Below, in pieces: positions 31,840 to 44,010 of a DNA stretch of 64,000 bases. Within the stretch, counting starts at the first letter, position 1. Each line of letters opens with the position of its first letter. A model generated the notes under the pieces. The model saw nothing but the letters and a program-made list of their open reading frames with translations, did not search any database and was not told the DNA's origin. Origin of the DNA: Ariolimax columbianus (lineage: Eukaryota > Mollusca > Gastropoda > Stylommatophora > Arionidae); assembly GCA_036924085.1 (NCBI GenBank), contig JAVGWX010000012.1:30739479-30803478 (forward strand). Reading direction: 5' to 3'. Both the position numbers and the translations under genes were made by a program.

Positions 31840-32365
31840 GAAGTCAGAATGAGAATACGAAAGGCAAGAGCTATCTTCAGTGCGTTGGATAATTTATTGA
31901 ACTTCACAGACGACAAGTCCAATACAAAGATACATTTCTCCAATGTAAAGTCATTGCTAGTGTATGGTTCGAAGGACCTGAGGGTCAACAAAGGTGCTGA
32001 CTAATTGGTAAAGATATTTCTGAACAGATGCATACAAAGAGTTGTGTGGTACAACAAGGTCACTAACTAGGATCTATGGAACTGAACTGAGCAACTAGTT
32101 CTGGAACTGGAGGTGAGGTAAATCCGTTAGTGCCTTTTTAAGGAAGTAATTGGTTGTTATCGCATGACAGTCAAAGTTCTGAATCCCAAAGGACAGGACA
32201 GGTAGAGACAATTCGAGAAAAATGGCGACAGAAGAATGCGGAACCAAACCAAATGGTGGTGATATAAACCGAGGGATTATGAGGTTTCGAAGGTGTGTCC
32301 CCTTGGTCAGAAGACCAATATACAAACCAAACGGCCATCTGTTGCTCCGATAAAGGGAAAATAAA
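31840..32365 (+). pseudogene. LINE-E-like C-terminal relic
   Basis: The reading IRIRKARAIFSALDNLLNFT, then NVKSLLVYGSKDLRVNKGA, stop, VKIFLNRCIQRVVWYNKVTN and LWN-TEQLVLELEV parallels the C-terminal region of LINE-E (KARAAFRMLKPIW, LLYGAETWRMTK, RRLTKILGIKWFDKVTN). A degraded tail runs to about 32360. Several stops. It is older than the 14-19 kb copy. Confidence 0.75.
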
Positions 32366-33059
32366 AAAATGTCATGTTTTTTTTCAGAACCTTATCATGT
32401 TAAAGAAATTGCTGCAGAAAGTACTTTTACAATAATGTACGAAACGGTTGTAGCATGCATCTAGTACAGTTAGTAACTGCAGTGGCCAGCAGATTCTTCC
32501 ATACAGCAGAATGGAGACAAGAACCTAATATGAATTAAGCGCAGGCGGCATCCCTTGGAGCAGATATCACGTCATGATGTGATACTCTTAACTTGAATAA
32601 CACGGCTACAAGGGATGAATAAATACATAGGCACATGAATGAATAAATAAATGTAATATAACATGACACAAACATTTGAACTGGTAAAGGAAATTATACA
32701 AACAGATGAATACAGATGTCAAATTATCTTTGCAGTATACACATTTAGAGGGAACATACACTAGAGATTGTTTTTGTTGGAAAGACGGTACAAGAGGTCA
32801 ATATAGACTATAGTAACAGAACACTATAGTATTAATAGCTGGCCGTGTATTTTCTGGCCTTGAAATGGCATATCGTTAGAGATGAGAAAGCCAGGTTTGT
32901 GATAAAGGCTAGCTTCTACTTAATTTAGGAACTGTTTAAAAGGAAATTAACGATTAAAAGGAAAGAAAAAAATAACAGCCCCTGGTAGAAGAGAAATGGG
33001 TCAGTAAGTACCAACACGTGACATCACACATTACGTAATGCACACAGGACGAAGGTATA
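32366..33059. other. No recognisable feature
   Basis: AT-rich, no recognised gene or repeat. Confidence 0.4.
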
Positions 33060-33830
33060 CTGACGAATCAGTATGTTTTGTCTACCCTGACTACCATTTC
33101 TAGTCAGTATGTTTTGTCTGACCCTGACTACCATTTCTAGTCAGTATGTTTTGTCTGACCCTGACTACCATTTCTAGTCAGTATGTTTTGTCTACCCTGA
33201 CTACCATTTCTAGTCAGTATGTTTTGTCTACCCTGACTACCATTTCTAGTCAGTATGTTTTGTCTGACCCTGACTACCATTTCTAATCAGTATGTTTTGT
33301 CTACCCTGCTGACTACCATTTCTAGTCAGTATGTTTTGTTTGCCCTGACTAACATTTCTAGTCAGTATGTTTTGTCTGACCCTGACTACCATTTCTAATC
33401 AGTATGTTTTGTCTACCATTTCTAATCAGTATGTTTTGTCTACCATGACTACCATTTCTAATCAGTATGTTTTGTCTGACCCTGACCACCCTTTCTTATG
33501 AGTATGTTTTGTCTACCCTGATTACCATTTCTAGTCAGTATGTTTTGTCTGACCCTGACTAACATGTCTGATCAGTATTTTCTTACTGACTCTGACTAAC
33601 ACGTATTTTCAGTATACTTTACCTGACCCTGACTAACATGTCTGATCTGTATGTTTTTGTGACCCTGACTAACATGCCTGATCAGTATGTTTTGACTGAT
33701 CCTGACTAACATGTCTGATCAGTATGTTGTGCCTGAACCTGATTAGCATTTACTGATCAGTATGTTTTTACCGACCCTGACTAACATGTCTGATCAGTAA
33801 TTTTTGCATGACCAGACGTTAGTTTCCACC
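33060..33830. repeat. 35/37-bp tandem array (about 20 units)
   Basis: Units share AGTCAGTATGTTTTGTCTG and CCCTGACTACCATTTCT and become more diverged to the right (CTGACTAACATGTCTGATCAG). A scrap of the diverged end with its right flank (GATCAGTGTGTTTTGCC, then CAGACATTAG) recurs at 61740-61815. Confidence 0.95.
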
Positions 33831-34199
33831 CCTAGATGGTACTTAATTTTCTTTCATCCTCAGATCAAGGTCTCTGTTCACTCACAAAGGCAACAATTGT
33901 GTGTGAGTGTGTTTTATTTCCATACAGCCTTTGTCTCTCATCTGTATTGCGAGGTCTGTATTGTTCTCTCTCATCCTGCTTGAACGTGCAATTTTGTAGG
34001 ACATCACTGTGATATTACGTCCCCCAGATGGACACCTGTCATCTGTCCCAATCCTCTATTTATGTTAAAAATGACTTTTGATTCTATTATGTGAATTTCT
34101 CAGTCTGAAGATGACGACTTGCTCTTCTCTAGTTAAATCACAAATGGCTTCTTTTATGAAAACAGATCATCCCATTTATTTCTGAACTTTGCTTTAAAA

Positions 34200-34668
34200 T
34201 TGGTCTTTGACTCATTATATACGGAACTGAGGCATGTGTGTTGTGGGTTTGACTCATTATACATGAAACTGATGCATGTGTGTTGTGGGTTTGACTCATT
34301 ATTCATGAAACTGAGGCATGTGTGTTGTGGGTTTGACTCATTATTCATGAAACTGAGGCATGTTTGTTGTGGGTTTGACTCATTATATACGGAACTGAGG
34401 CATGTGTGTTGTGGGTTTGACTCATTATACATGAAACCGATGCATGTGTGTTGTGGGTTTGACTCATTATTCATGAAACTGAGGCATGTTTGTTGTGGGT
34501 TTGACTCATTATATACGGAACTGAGGCATGTGTGTTGTGGGTTTGACTCATTATATACGGAACTGAGGCATGTGTGTTGTGGGTTTGACTCATTATTCAT
34601 GAAACTGATGCATGTGTGTTGTGGGTTTGACTCATTATTCATGAAACTGAGGCATGTGTGTTGTGGAG
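34200..34668. repeat. 42-bp tandem array with TGACTCA in every unit
   Basis: About 11 units share GTGGGTTTGACTCATTAT and GAAACTGA(G/T)GCATGTGTG. Both strands are open (178 codons on +, 162 on -) because 42 is divisible by three. No gene is implied. Each unit includes TGACTCA, the AP-1 consensus. Confidence 0.95.
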
Positions 34669-34739
34669 ATGCTCCTCCACACTGTATGCCCCTTCATTGC
34701 ATCTGTCATTACAATGGCAGGGGATTCATTGAATGACCA

Positions 34740-35829
34740 CTCTCGTGAAAAGGACACAGCCTTGTGTGACTCACTTGAAAGCTAGCAGCACAGATGATAC
34801 ATATTTACAGATGACTACGTGATTGCAACATGATTTTACTTGTTGATCATGTTCGCAACATGTTTAGGGCTTTAACTTCAAAGCTAAAATAAATGACTGG
34901 TTTTGGTTTAGAGAGACGTCGTTGTTGGGATATTAGATGTAAAAATATTTGCTTGTTTTGATCATAAGCAGTCTGCTAGGTGATGGTATTCTAACTGATG
35001 AACTGATTTTCAATAAGATGCATGATTTTGACATAAAAGGTGCACATTGTCGCGTGTGCGCGTTAGAGGAGGCAGTAGAGTGCGTACGGCTAACGAGCTA
35101 CTAAAACAATCATTTTAATACGTTTCGATATTTTTTTTGAAGATATTGAAAACTTATGATGTAAGCTACTCAACGCTTACCAAATATGGTAATTTGTCGT
35201 TTATTTATTGAAAACCTTTGATTAACATGGAACCAGAAATGCGTTGGTTGACTGATTGATTGATTGATTGATCGTCTCAAAGAGAGATCTCAACTACTTC
35301 ATCCCTCGACTGAAGTGTCTACTATGCCACCACTTTTTCCCTTTTTCCAGCCTCGCATATTCAGTTGACATTAATGCTGAACGTTTCTACTCAATGTCTC
35401 GTCTTTCGCATGAAAACATGAACAATTATTGTCAATGAGCCCACAGAGACACGCACAAGAGCTGCACTCTTAATATCAACCTATGAATGCTGGAGAAAAT
35501 ATTTTCCTAAAAATTGTTGGCAGTACTTCCGTATGCATTTATGCTTCTCCTGAAGATGCGTGTATTCTTACAAGTGCGTATGCGTGACAAGTACCAGACT
35601 GGTGCTGCGCTCCTGGTAATGCTCTAAAGCGATTGGAGTGCAATTTGTGTCGGTCAACTGAGATGTCAATGTTATGTTTTGTTATGTTATTCGAAACAGA
35701 ATCGATATCACTGAATTTCAAGCAGACCAACGGGTGCTGAGTCTGTCATAAAAAAGTGATCAGTATTTTGAAGTGGTGAATTTAGTAATAGTTGAGAAAA
35801 TTCATGACAACATTCACACTTCTTTGTTA
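34740..35829. other. No recognisable feature
   Basis: AT-rich sequence with a short (TGAT)n run at about 35248-35270. No gene was recognised. Confidence 0.4.
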
Positions 35830-36656
35830 AGAATTCGTGAATATGCTGTTTAGTAGTGCTGTTTATTAATTGTGTTTATTCATGTTGTTTATTGATGTTG
35901 TTTCTTAATGTTGTCGATTGATATTTTTTATTAATTTTGTTTCTTATTGTTGTTTATTAATGTTGTTTATAAATGTTTTTAGTTAATGTTGTTTACTGAT
36001 GGTTTATATTGCTGCTGTTTATTAATGCTGTTTATTAATGTTGTTTATTGATGTTGTTTGTTGATGTTTTTTATTGATGTTGTTTATTGATGGTGATTAT
36101 TGATGTTGTTTATTGATGTTGTTTATTGAAGTTGTTTCTTACGTTGTTTATTGATGTTCTTTATTAATGTTGTTTATTGATGTTGTTTGTTGATGTTGTT
36201 TACTGATAGTGATTATTGAAGTTGTTTCTTACGTTGTTTATTGATGTTCTTTATTAATGTTGTTTATTGATGTTGTTTATTGATGTTGTTTATTGATGTT
36301 GTTTATTGAAGTTGTTTCTTACGTTGTTTATTGATGTTGTTTATTAATGTTGTTTATTGATGTTGTTTGTTGATGTTGTTTGTTGATGTTCTTTATTAAT
36401 GCTGTTTATTAATGTTGTTTGTTGATGTTGTTTATTAATGTTGTTTATTGATGTTGTTTGTTGATGTTGTTAATTAATGTTGTTTACTGATGTTGTTTGT
36501 TGATGTTGTTTATTGATGTTGTTTATTGATGTTGTTAATTAATGTTGTTTAATGATAGTGATTATTGAAGTTGTTTCTTACGTTGTTTATTGATGTTCTT
36601 TATTAATGTTGTTTATTGATGTTCTTTATTAATGTTGTTTATTGATGTTGTTTATT
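35830..36656. repeat. 13-bp T-rich tandem array
   Basis: The basic unit TGATGTTGTTTAT repeats about 60 times with variants (TTAATG, TTTGTTG). A larger block with GAAGTTGTTTCTTACG recurs four times, so there is a higher-order layer. Confidence 0.95.
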
Positions 36657-37299
36657 CATTTATTCATGTTTTTATCTTTATTTGCGAAGGTGCACCAGTT
36701 TCAATTACATACAGTCATTTTGGTCACATCAGTACATGTAAGCCATAACATACTATTCAGCATCAATACTATAGTCCGTCTTTTAATTCATGAACAAGAT
36801 CCGAAGCAATTTTCTACAAAACTGCATGTCATATCCAAATATCCATGACGCTAAAACATTGATATTATTTTTACCATGAATATTAAGAATTTTGCCCACC
36901 GGCGAATTCCTTTGATCTTTTAGGACCATTACAAAGAAATAACTTTTAATTTAAGATTGCATAATACGCAGCTTAATTTCTGGTCGCATTTTGGTCAAGG
37001 CGTTTCTTCTTAATTGCTTGATAGATCAGTTGATTGTTTGTGTTGCCGTTTATGTACAATCTTAAAAATTGCACCAATATGCAACAGTTAGTACGTCCCT
37101 TCGGTCACCATCAGACCCCAACATTGTATCAGCTGCGTAGCTAATTTTATGTTAAGCAATTGAACATTGAAATGTCTTTGTTGTCACTGTATGTACACTT
37201 AATTGTTTCGATAAACAAACGCTTATTCGTCCAAGTCTGTTAACCAGTATGTCCACAAAAGATTATATTAATCATTCCAAATATGTCGATTCAAAGAGG
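36657..37299. other. No recognisable feature
   Basis: AT-rich; no gene or repeat recognised. Confidence 0.4.
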
Positions 37300-37770
37300 T
37301 TGATAATTGTTACTGGCTGGACAAATTGTAATTATCTCGTTGTCAGTACTGTTTTTCTTCCTGTAGCACGTGTTAAACACACTTCTTCCAGAACTGAATG
37401 CCTATTTTTGGAAGGTGCTCACGTGTCAGCGCTTCAACATCACACATGTTCTGTTCTTGTCGGCAACTTGTCCTTTGATTGTAGCCAGCAGAACCTATAT
37501 ATGGTTTAGATGCGCATGATATGCAGGTAGCCGCAGAGAAGTGTGACCGTACTTTTCAATGATTTTGTCAATATGATACACCTTTGTCTTAACTGTCTTC
37601 CTCACAAGATGCAACAACTCGGGTCTCAAATACATGTCGCCAAAATTAACTTTTTCCTTGTCTAGCCATGTCATAATTTGAGCTTTTGTATTTGATGCAG
37701 TTGAGAATCTGTCTACCTCTGATACTGCACTGTGGTAGTAATCTTTGTAAAAGCAATTAAAGATCACAAT
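37300..37770 (-). pseudogene. DDE-superfamily transposase relic (C-terminal half)
   Basis: The minus-strand frame reads a degraded N(x)YYHSAV (from DNAPYHS), then TKAQIMTWLDKEKVNFG, YLRPELLHLVRKTV, YHIDKIIEKYGHTSLRLPAY and HAHLNHI (from HPDLNPIEL). After a break it continues ATIKGQVADKNRTC, VEALTREHLPKI and KKCVxHVLQEE. This is the C-terminal catalytic half of a cut-and-paste transposase of the DDE/IS630-Tc1-like group. At least two frameshifts or stops and loss of the N-terminal part show it is dead. No terminal inverted repeats were seen. Confidence 0.7.
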
Positions 37771-37884
37771 AACAACCCCACAAACTATAATATCGTGATA
37801 TGCCTTTATCTGAACAACAGTTTCGCATGAATGACCTTGGTTGTTTTCCGCACTCGACAAAGTGTTCAATGTGTGCTCGGACAA

Positions 37885-39599
37885 ATAAGGAATTTGTTTT
37901 TAACTCAGCTTAATTGAATGTCAAAACATCTATTTTTATAACAGCACGACTGTGTACCGTAAATATGTTAAAATTATGTCCAATTCAGTGAGGTTGTTTT
38001 AATATAGGCTTATGAATACATTTTTGAAAATTCATCAAATTTGTTAGGGAAAAAAATATTTACTCAACGTCATGGATATTCTAAGGCTGCATGCAACAAA
38101 TAATTTTGGATCTGACATGCAGTTTTGTAAAAAAAATCATTTGGATCTCACATGCAGTTTGTTTTTTTTTAAATCATTTGGATCTGACATGCAGTTTTTA
38201 AAACAATTGCTCCAGACCTTATTTACGAATTAAAATTACATTAAAAGTGCTCATTGTTTTTTATTTTTTAATTAAATATAGCATTTGTTGAGTATTGTTT
38301 GTGTGCTTCTTATCTTAATGGAATTTTTAATGAACTGCATTTTGATATGATCTAAAATAACAAGCAGCAAAGTGTAGATCTTGCTAAAATATTATTAGAC
38401 ATCTGAGCCGAAAGAACAGTAGTTATTTATTAGCAACTGAGACGATAGTGAAGTACTCATTTATATGTTTTAAAATTTTCTTCTACTTTTTCTTCTTTTG
38501 CTTATTCTTTTTCTTCTTCATCATCTCCCCCCTCCTCTTACGTAAGCTTCTTCTAAGCCAAATAAATAGGAAACTCCTAGAGGACCTTAGCCACTCGTGA
38601 ATCGTGATCGAATTGAGCAAATTAAAAAAGTTGGAACCTACTGTACGATCTTAGCCATGAATATAGTAATCCAGCTGTTCTTTCTTCTTAACCGCGCCAC
38701 CGACGAATGTTTGATTTATATTTTCTTGTTAAGTTTCCGGTGGTATTTGTTCAGTGTGGGTTGTATAATTTTAAAAGTAACTTCGCCCTCAGCTATTGAT
38801 GCGCGAATATAAACATGTGGATCGTGCAACGAAGTACAACATGTTGATTGGGTTCGTATCATTGTATGGAAGACGATTGGCGAATTAGTAAACAAGCTTC
38901 TAGATTGGATGTTGTGGAGATACGTGATTGCCTACGCCAGTCTCCATGACACATGATCATAGTGAATGTTGATGATGGTTTCAGTAGCTTGTTGGTTTTC
39001 ATACTTTTATCACCTTCCCGCACGCACCTCTTGTGATTTCACCAGTACCTACATTTTTGCATTTTTGTTTTTTTCTTAGGATCTTTGATTTATCGCGATG
39101 TTTTCGTCTGAAACAGGCGGCCATTGAATGACTTAAATATGTTCCCCCTATCGTTTCTAATGGGAAAACACGGAAATTGGAATTGGAAGCGGCATTCCCA
39201 TCTAAAAAAGCAATGACAGAGTATTACTAGAGTCCGAAAGAGGAGCAAAAGATAATGAGACTTAAACCTACTAACCATGTTCTTAGAGGCAACTTAGGAG
39301 GGTTGAGCATTACCCCATCCTGTAGACATGTAATGTTATAAGGACTTTGCTGGGTGTAAGGGGCAGTAGGGAAAAGTAGCGCCGCTAGTGGGAAGAACAT
39401 GTCGTGTTTCCACTGGAAGGGATTCGCCAATCCTTGACCTTCTAGTAACGACCAGATCTCATCTGCGCCTCCAAGTAGCTGTACTAAGCACAGCTAACCT
39501 TTGATTATATAGAGCTTGTCTACTTCAGCTTGGGCCCTACGCTAATGAAACAATTAGCTGGCTCAATGACGACCCCTGACGAAGCTGTGTGGAACGCAC
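37885..39599. other. Mostly unassigned; ~43-bp x3 repeat at 38095-38205
   Basis: Three units share TTTGGATCT(G/C)ACATGCAGTTT with variable T/A runs. A T/C-rich tract lies at 38478-38540. No gene was recognised. Confidence 0.5.
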
Positions 39600-39960
39600 C
39601 AATGACGGCCTAGCTCCCTAGCTCTAACATGACAATAACAGGAGACCCCCGATGATATGAGAACTTTAAATCAGTTATCAGTTCACTCATCATCCCTAGC
39701 TCTTACATGATAAAAACAGGAGACCCCCGATTATATGATAACTTTAAATCAGTTATTAGTTCATTCCCCATAGCTAAATTCAGCATGACAATAACAGGAG
39801 ACCTCATAAGACAAAAACAGGAGACCCCCGATGATATGAGAACTTTAAATCAGTTATCAGTTCATTCACCATAGCTAAATTCAGCATGACAATAACAGGA
39901 GACCTCGTAAGACAATGACAGGAGACCCCCTAATGTCAGTTTCAAGTTCACTGATTGCAG
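39600..39960. repeat. ~100-bp tandem units (three to four, diverged)
   Basis: Shared blocks are ACAATAACAGGAGACCCCCG, ATGATATGAGAACTTTAAAT and CAGTTATCAGTTCA. Confidence 0.8.
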
Positions 39961-41655
39961 CTAAATTCAGCGTGGCCAAACATCAGACCCATACAAGTCC
40001 ACGATGACAAAGCATCTATATATCTGTTATAAGCTCCCTCTGGTCTTTATTTCTCAATCCTATGAATTAATCCTCCAAGTTAAACCTAAGAATGTGACAG
40101 ATCACCGCAAGGACGCATTCAACTTTGTATTGTATGGACAAAGTCTAAATCAAGTTGTCGGATGTGAATTTTCGTTAATGTTTATTTGGCTGAATAATTA
40201 TGTGTAGATTTGAATTACTTGGAAATGTCAATTTACATTTGCACTGACAAGAAAGCATGTCCAACTCTCTTTCTGTTATGTTTTGATATGAAACAGCCAT
40301 CAAGTTTTAATTAAAATTATTGTCTCTATTTACATGAAAAGACAGAAGGAAATAAAGAACAAATGTACAGAAGTTACTCCAATTAATTGTTTTCTATCTA
40401 TCTATCTTCAGTCCATTTGTGTTGCTAGACGTCGTGGGGAGGGAATGTGTGGGAGAGCGAGGGAGGCTGGAGTGTGACCTCCTTTGTTCCATGCTTTATT
40501 TTCTGGCAGGTAAAAATCTGCGGCGACTTATAGGGTCAATCCTAGTATTTCTTACCAACCGTTAGGCTGATAGAGCCTGGAATATACGATCGTATATTTT
40601 TGGAACTGGTGGTGGTGGAAGCATAAATAATAGCAAGGTAGATCCGCAGCCTGTCAGGTGCCATCTATTCCACTCCACTAATCACATAAGCAAGACCTAA
40701 TGTTATTAACACACTGTCCCATTTTTACGACAAATTCTCTGTTTGGCGAGAATGCCTAGAATAATTTCAGTAGGTTGTTAACTCGAATTTTTTGCCTGCG
40801 CATAGGCCGCTAGGCCTACTCTTTTCGATTTATGACTGCAAAGGCATTTTTTACGTGCGCGCCACTGCACACGGGTGTCTGATCTCACTATTCAGAGTTC
40901 AGGAGAAATTTTTAATGGATGGTCCACGTAAAAAAATCGCAGCCTTAACCGTGATTTGAACCTGCGACCTCCAGCACCCGAGACGAACACCTCACATCGA
41001 GACATCGTTTATTACTTGTGTCTCATTATAAAAGCATTATAGTCATAAAACTAAAACTTTGAAAACAATTGTATTCGTTTTAGTTGAGAATCTGTTCCAA
41101 ACTAATGTTTTATTTTAGGGGCTAATTGAATGCAAGGGTCCAGAGATGTGTTGTTTCAGCTGTTTCAAAGATCACTACAAGGTTAACAACAAAATTCCGA
41201 GAAAACAAAAAAACTAAAAAGTTACACAATAAATGCAGTTGAATGAGCTTTCTTTAATTAAAATAGATCTTGTTCTGGTGCTTTTCTTTGTCTATGAATC
41301 CATTTTTCAATAATCTCAAGGTTTTTCTTCTCTATTTTTGTGAGTGTTTTTTTTTTCTTGGACTTTTATTATCAGATCCAGAAATTAGCAGCATTTCATT
41401 TTTAAGGGATAACATCATTCCATGTTATGCCAACAAACCTAATCTTTGAAACCAGTGCACAATCGATATAGCTAAATGTAAGTGCCGCAAATACAGCCTC
41501 ATCAACTGTGTCTCTTTCCACATACACAATTCAAACATTTCATAATCATTTCGAAACTAAAACCTTCCCGAGTCTGTTCGACTTGCTGATATTTAAACGA
41601 CTACTGACATTTGTGTAAATGTGCTACATAAATACTCAAACACCAGCCTTACATT
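39961..41655. other. Mostly unassigned; tRNA-like SINE head on minus strand at 40915-41010
   Basis: The minus strand reads GATGTGAGGTGTTCGTCTCG and, 20 bases later, GTCGCAGGTTCAAATCACGG, a good B box. No functional acceptor pairing is evident. A perfect 18-nt palindrome lies at 40581-40598. No coding gene was seen. Confidence 0.4.
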
Positions 41656-41659
41656 CATA

Positions 41660-42539
41660 ATAATAAACACAGGTCGTGTGTTGCCTACTTCAGCTTGTCC
41701 TTAACTTTCTAGGACTTTAAACCCAGTCGTGTCTTGCCTGCTTCAGCTTGTCCTTAACGTTCTAGGACTTTAAACCCAGGTCGTGTGTTGCCTACTTCAG
41801 CTTGTCCTTAACTTTATAGGACTTTAAACCCAGGTCTTGTGTTGCCTACTTCAGCTTGTCCTTAACTTTATAGGACTTTAAACCCAGGTCTTGTGTTGCC
41901 TACTTCAGCTTGTCCTTAACTTTATAGGACTTTAAACCCAGGTCTTGTGTTGCCTTCTTCAGCTTGTACTTAACTTTCTAGGACTTTAAACCCAGGTCGT
42001 GTGTTGCCTGCTTCAGCTTGTCCTTTACTTTCTAGGACTTTAAACCCAAGTCATGTGTTGCCTGCTTCAGCTTGTCCTTAACTTTCTAGGACTTTAAACC
42101 CAGGTCATGTGTTGCCTGCCTCAGCTTGTCCTTAACTTTCTAGGACTTTAAACCCAGGTCATGTGTTGCCTGCCTCAGCTTGTCCTTAACTTTCTAGGAC
42201 TTTAAACCCAGGGCATGTGTTGCCTGCTTCAGCTTGTCCTTAACTTTCTTGGACCTAAAACCCAGGGGATGTGTTGCCTGCTTCAGCTTGTCCTTAACTT
42301 TCTTGGACTTTAAACACAGGTCATGTGTTGCCTGCCTCAGCTTGTCCTTAACTTTTTACGACTTTAAACCCAGGTCGTGGGTTGCCTACTTCAGCTTGTT
42401 CTTAACTTTCTAGGACTTTAAACCCAGGTCGTGTTGCCTACTTCAGCTTGTCCTTAACTTTCTAGTACTTTAAACCCAGGTCTTGTGTTGCCTACTTCAG
42501 CTTGTCCTTAACTTTCTAGAAATTTAAACCCAGGTCGTG
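41660..42539. repeat. 54-bp tandem array, left part (about 16 units)
   Basis: Units share GGACTTTAAACCCAGGTC, GTGTTGCCT(A/G)CTTCAGC and TTGTCCTTAACTTTCTA. The array continues at 43868-44010 beyond a LINE-J insertion. Confidence 0.95.
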
Positions 42540-43867
42540 GCTATGTGGACCTCTGAAAAGAATCTCACCATAGCAAGAAATCGGATGCAGCAGGCCCAAA
42601 AGTTAGCAAACTTCAAAACCAAGCCATGAGAGTTATAACAGGAGGCATGAAGTCAACGCCAATTGTAGAACTTGAAAAGATTACAAAACTGCAATCCATG
42701 ACCGGCAGAAGAGACTGCAGAGCCCAGCTGCAATCATAGAAACTCAGAAGACTGACTGACCATCCAATGAAACCGAGACTAAACAATTTCGGAAATTGGA
42801 AACTAAAGCGAAGAAACTTTGCAGAAATAGCCAAAGCAAAGATGCACGAAGACCCCATGAACGCACTAACAACACCAAAGCCCATCCCTGCTGTACGAAA
42901 ACCTACCTGGAGGCAGCATATATTTCCAGAGGTGGTAGAAAATATACCAGGTATTAGAAACAAAAACTGCCAGTCTGAAAAAGAAAGAAGGGATACTACC
43001 CTGAGTTACATAACGGAAAACTACCAAAGCATGGACTGGACCCATGCATACACCGACGGTTCCGTAACAAAAACAACACAGAACGGAGGGGCAGGAGCAT
43101 TCCTGAGCCTACCAAATAGCAGAAAAATAACACTTTCATTCGCTACTGGAAAATACACAAGCAATTTCAGAGCGGAGGCAGAGGCACTGAGGGCGGCAGT
43201 GGAAGAAATGGTGACAGGTAAAAGGAATGAAAGCCACATAGTCCTGCTTACAGATGCTCTGGCCGTAGTCACAGCACTAAAAATCCAGAAAAATACTGAA
43301 CTTAATGATTTAAGAGCAGTACTCTGTCAACTATGCCAGCAGTCCGCACCAAAAAGGGTAGTGGTGCAGTGGGTTCCATCTCACTGCAACATCCAAGGCA
43401 ACGAGGAGGCAGACAGACTGGCAAAAGAAGGTGCAAAACTACCACAACAGGATACTAGTATGACATACGAAGAGTCAAAACGGCTTATTAGAGCTAGATA
43501 CATGACCAAATGGGAAACCGAACATACTGGCTACTCCAAAAACGATGCCTATTACCAGTTGAACAGAAGAGAGCAGGTCGTGTTCTTCAGACTTCGCACT
43601 TTCCACAATGGACTGAGGTACCACCTATTCAACAAATTGAAGATAGGTGGCACCGACGAATGCCCGTGTGGTACCGGGAAAATGACCGCTGAGCATTTGC
43701 TGCAAAACTGCCAGACATACGAGGACCAGAGAGAGCAGATGTGGCCATCACCAGTGGCAACACTAGACAAGCTCTATGGCAGTGTCGACAGCCTCAGGAT
43801 GACTGCTGCTTTTTTCGAAAAAATAAATGTTACTGTCTGACTGCGTACGATGAAGAAGAAGAAGAAG
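42540..43867 (+). mobile_element. LINE-J: 5'-truncated insertion in the 54-bp array
   Basis: AAACCCAGGTCGTG ends at 42539 on the left and stands again at 43868-43881 on the right. This would be a 14-bp target-site duplication, although the array itself also repeats this word. The insert begins with a thumb-like stretch (WTSEKNLTIARNRMQQAQKL), has an internal deletion joining it to KLQNQAMRVITGGMKSTPI, then a full RNase H domain and C-terminus, and ends TGCGTACGATGAAGAAG(GAA)n. It is the youngest-looking LINE in the window: only one in-frame stop after the deletion. Confidence 0.93.
42602..43840 (+). pseudogene. LINE-J RNase H and C-terminal region (one stop, otherwise open)
   Basis: From 42602 one frame runs to the stop at 43838-43840, broken only by TAG at 42737-42739. 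An open frame with ATG starts at 42767 (357 codons). The RNase H domain has all expected sites: AYTDGSV (Asp), FRAEAEALRAAVE (Glu), VLLTDALAVV (Asp), and WVPSHCNIQGNEEADRLA (His and Asp). It is followed by FRLRTFHNGLRYH and a CCHC-like knuckle, DECPCGTGKMTAEHLLQNC. RNase H removes the RNA strand after reverse transcription. Without the RT domain this copy cannot move by itself. Confidence 0.92.
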
Positions 43868-44010
43868 AAACCCAGGTCGTGTGTTGCCTGCCTCAGCTTG
43901 TCCTTAACTTTAAACCCAGGTCGTGTGTTGCCTGCCTCAGCTTGTCCTTAACTTTATAGGACTTTAAACCCAGGTCATGTGTTGCCTGCCTCAGCTTGTC
44001 CTTAAGTTCT
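43868..44010. repeat. 54-bp tandem array, right part
   Basis: Two and a half more units of the array seen left of LINE-J; the first of them is shortened. Confidence 0.9.

Noticed and set aside
34154..34736. Overlapping frames of 178 (+) and 162 (-) codons
   Set aside because: Both strands are open through the same 42-bp array, which is expected from the repeat alone.
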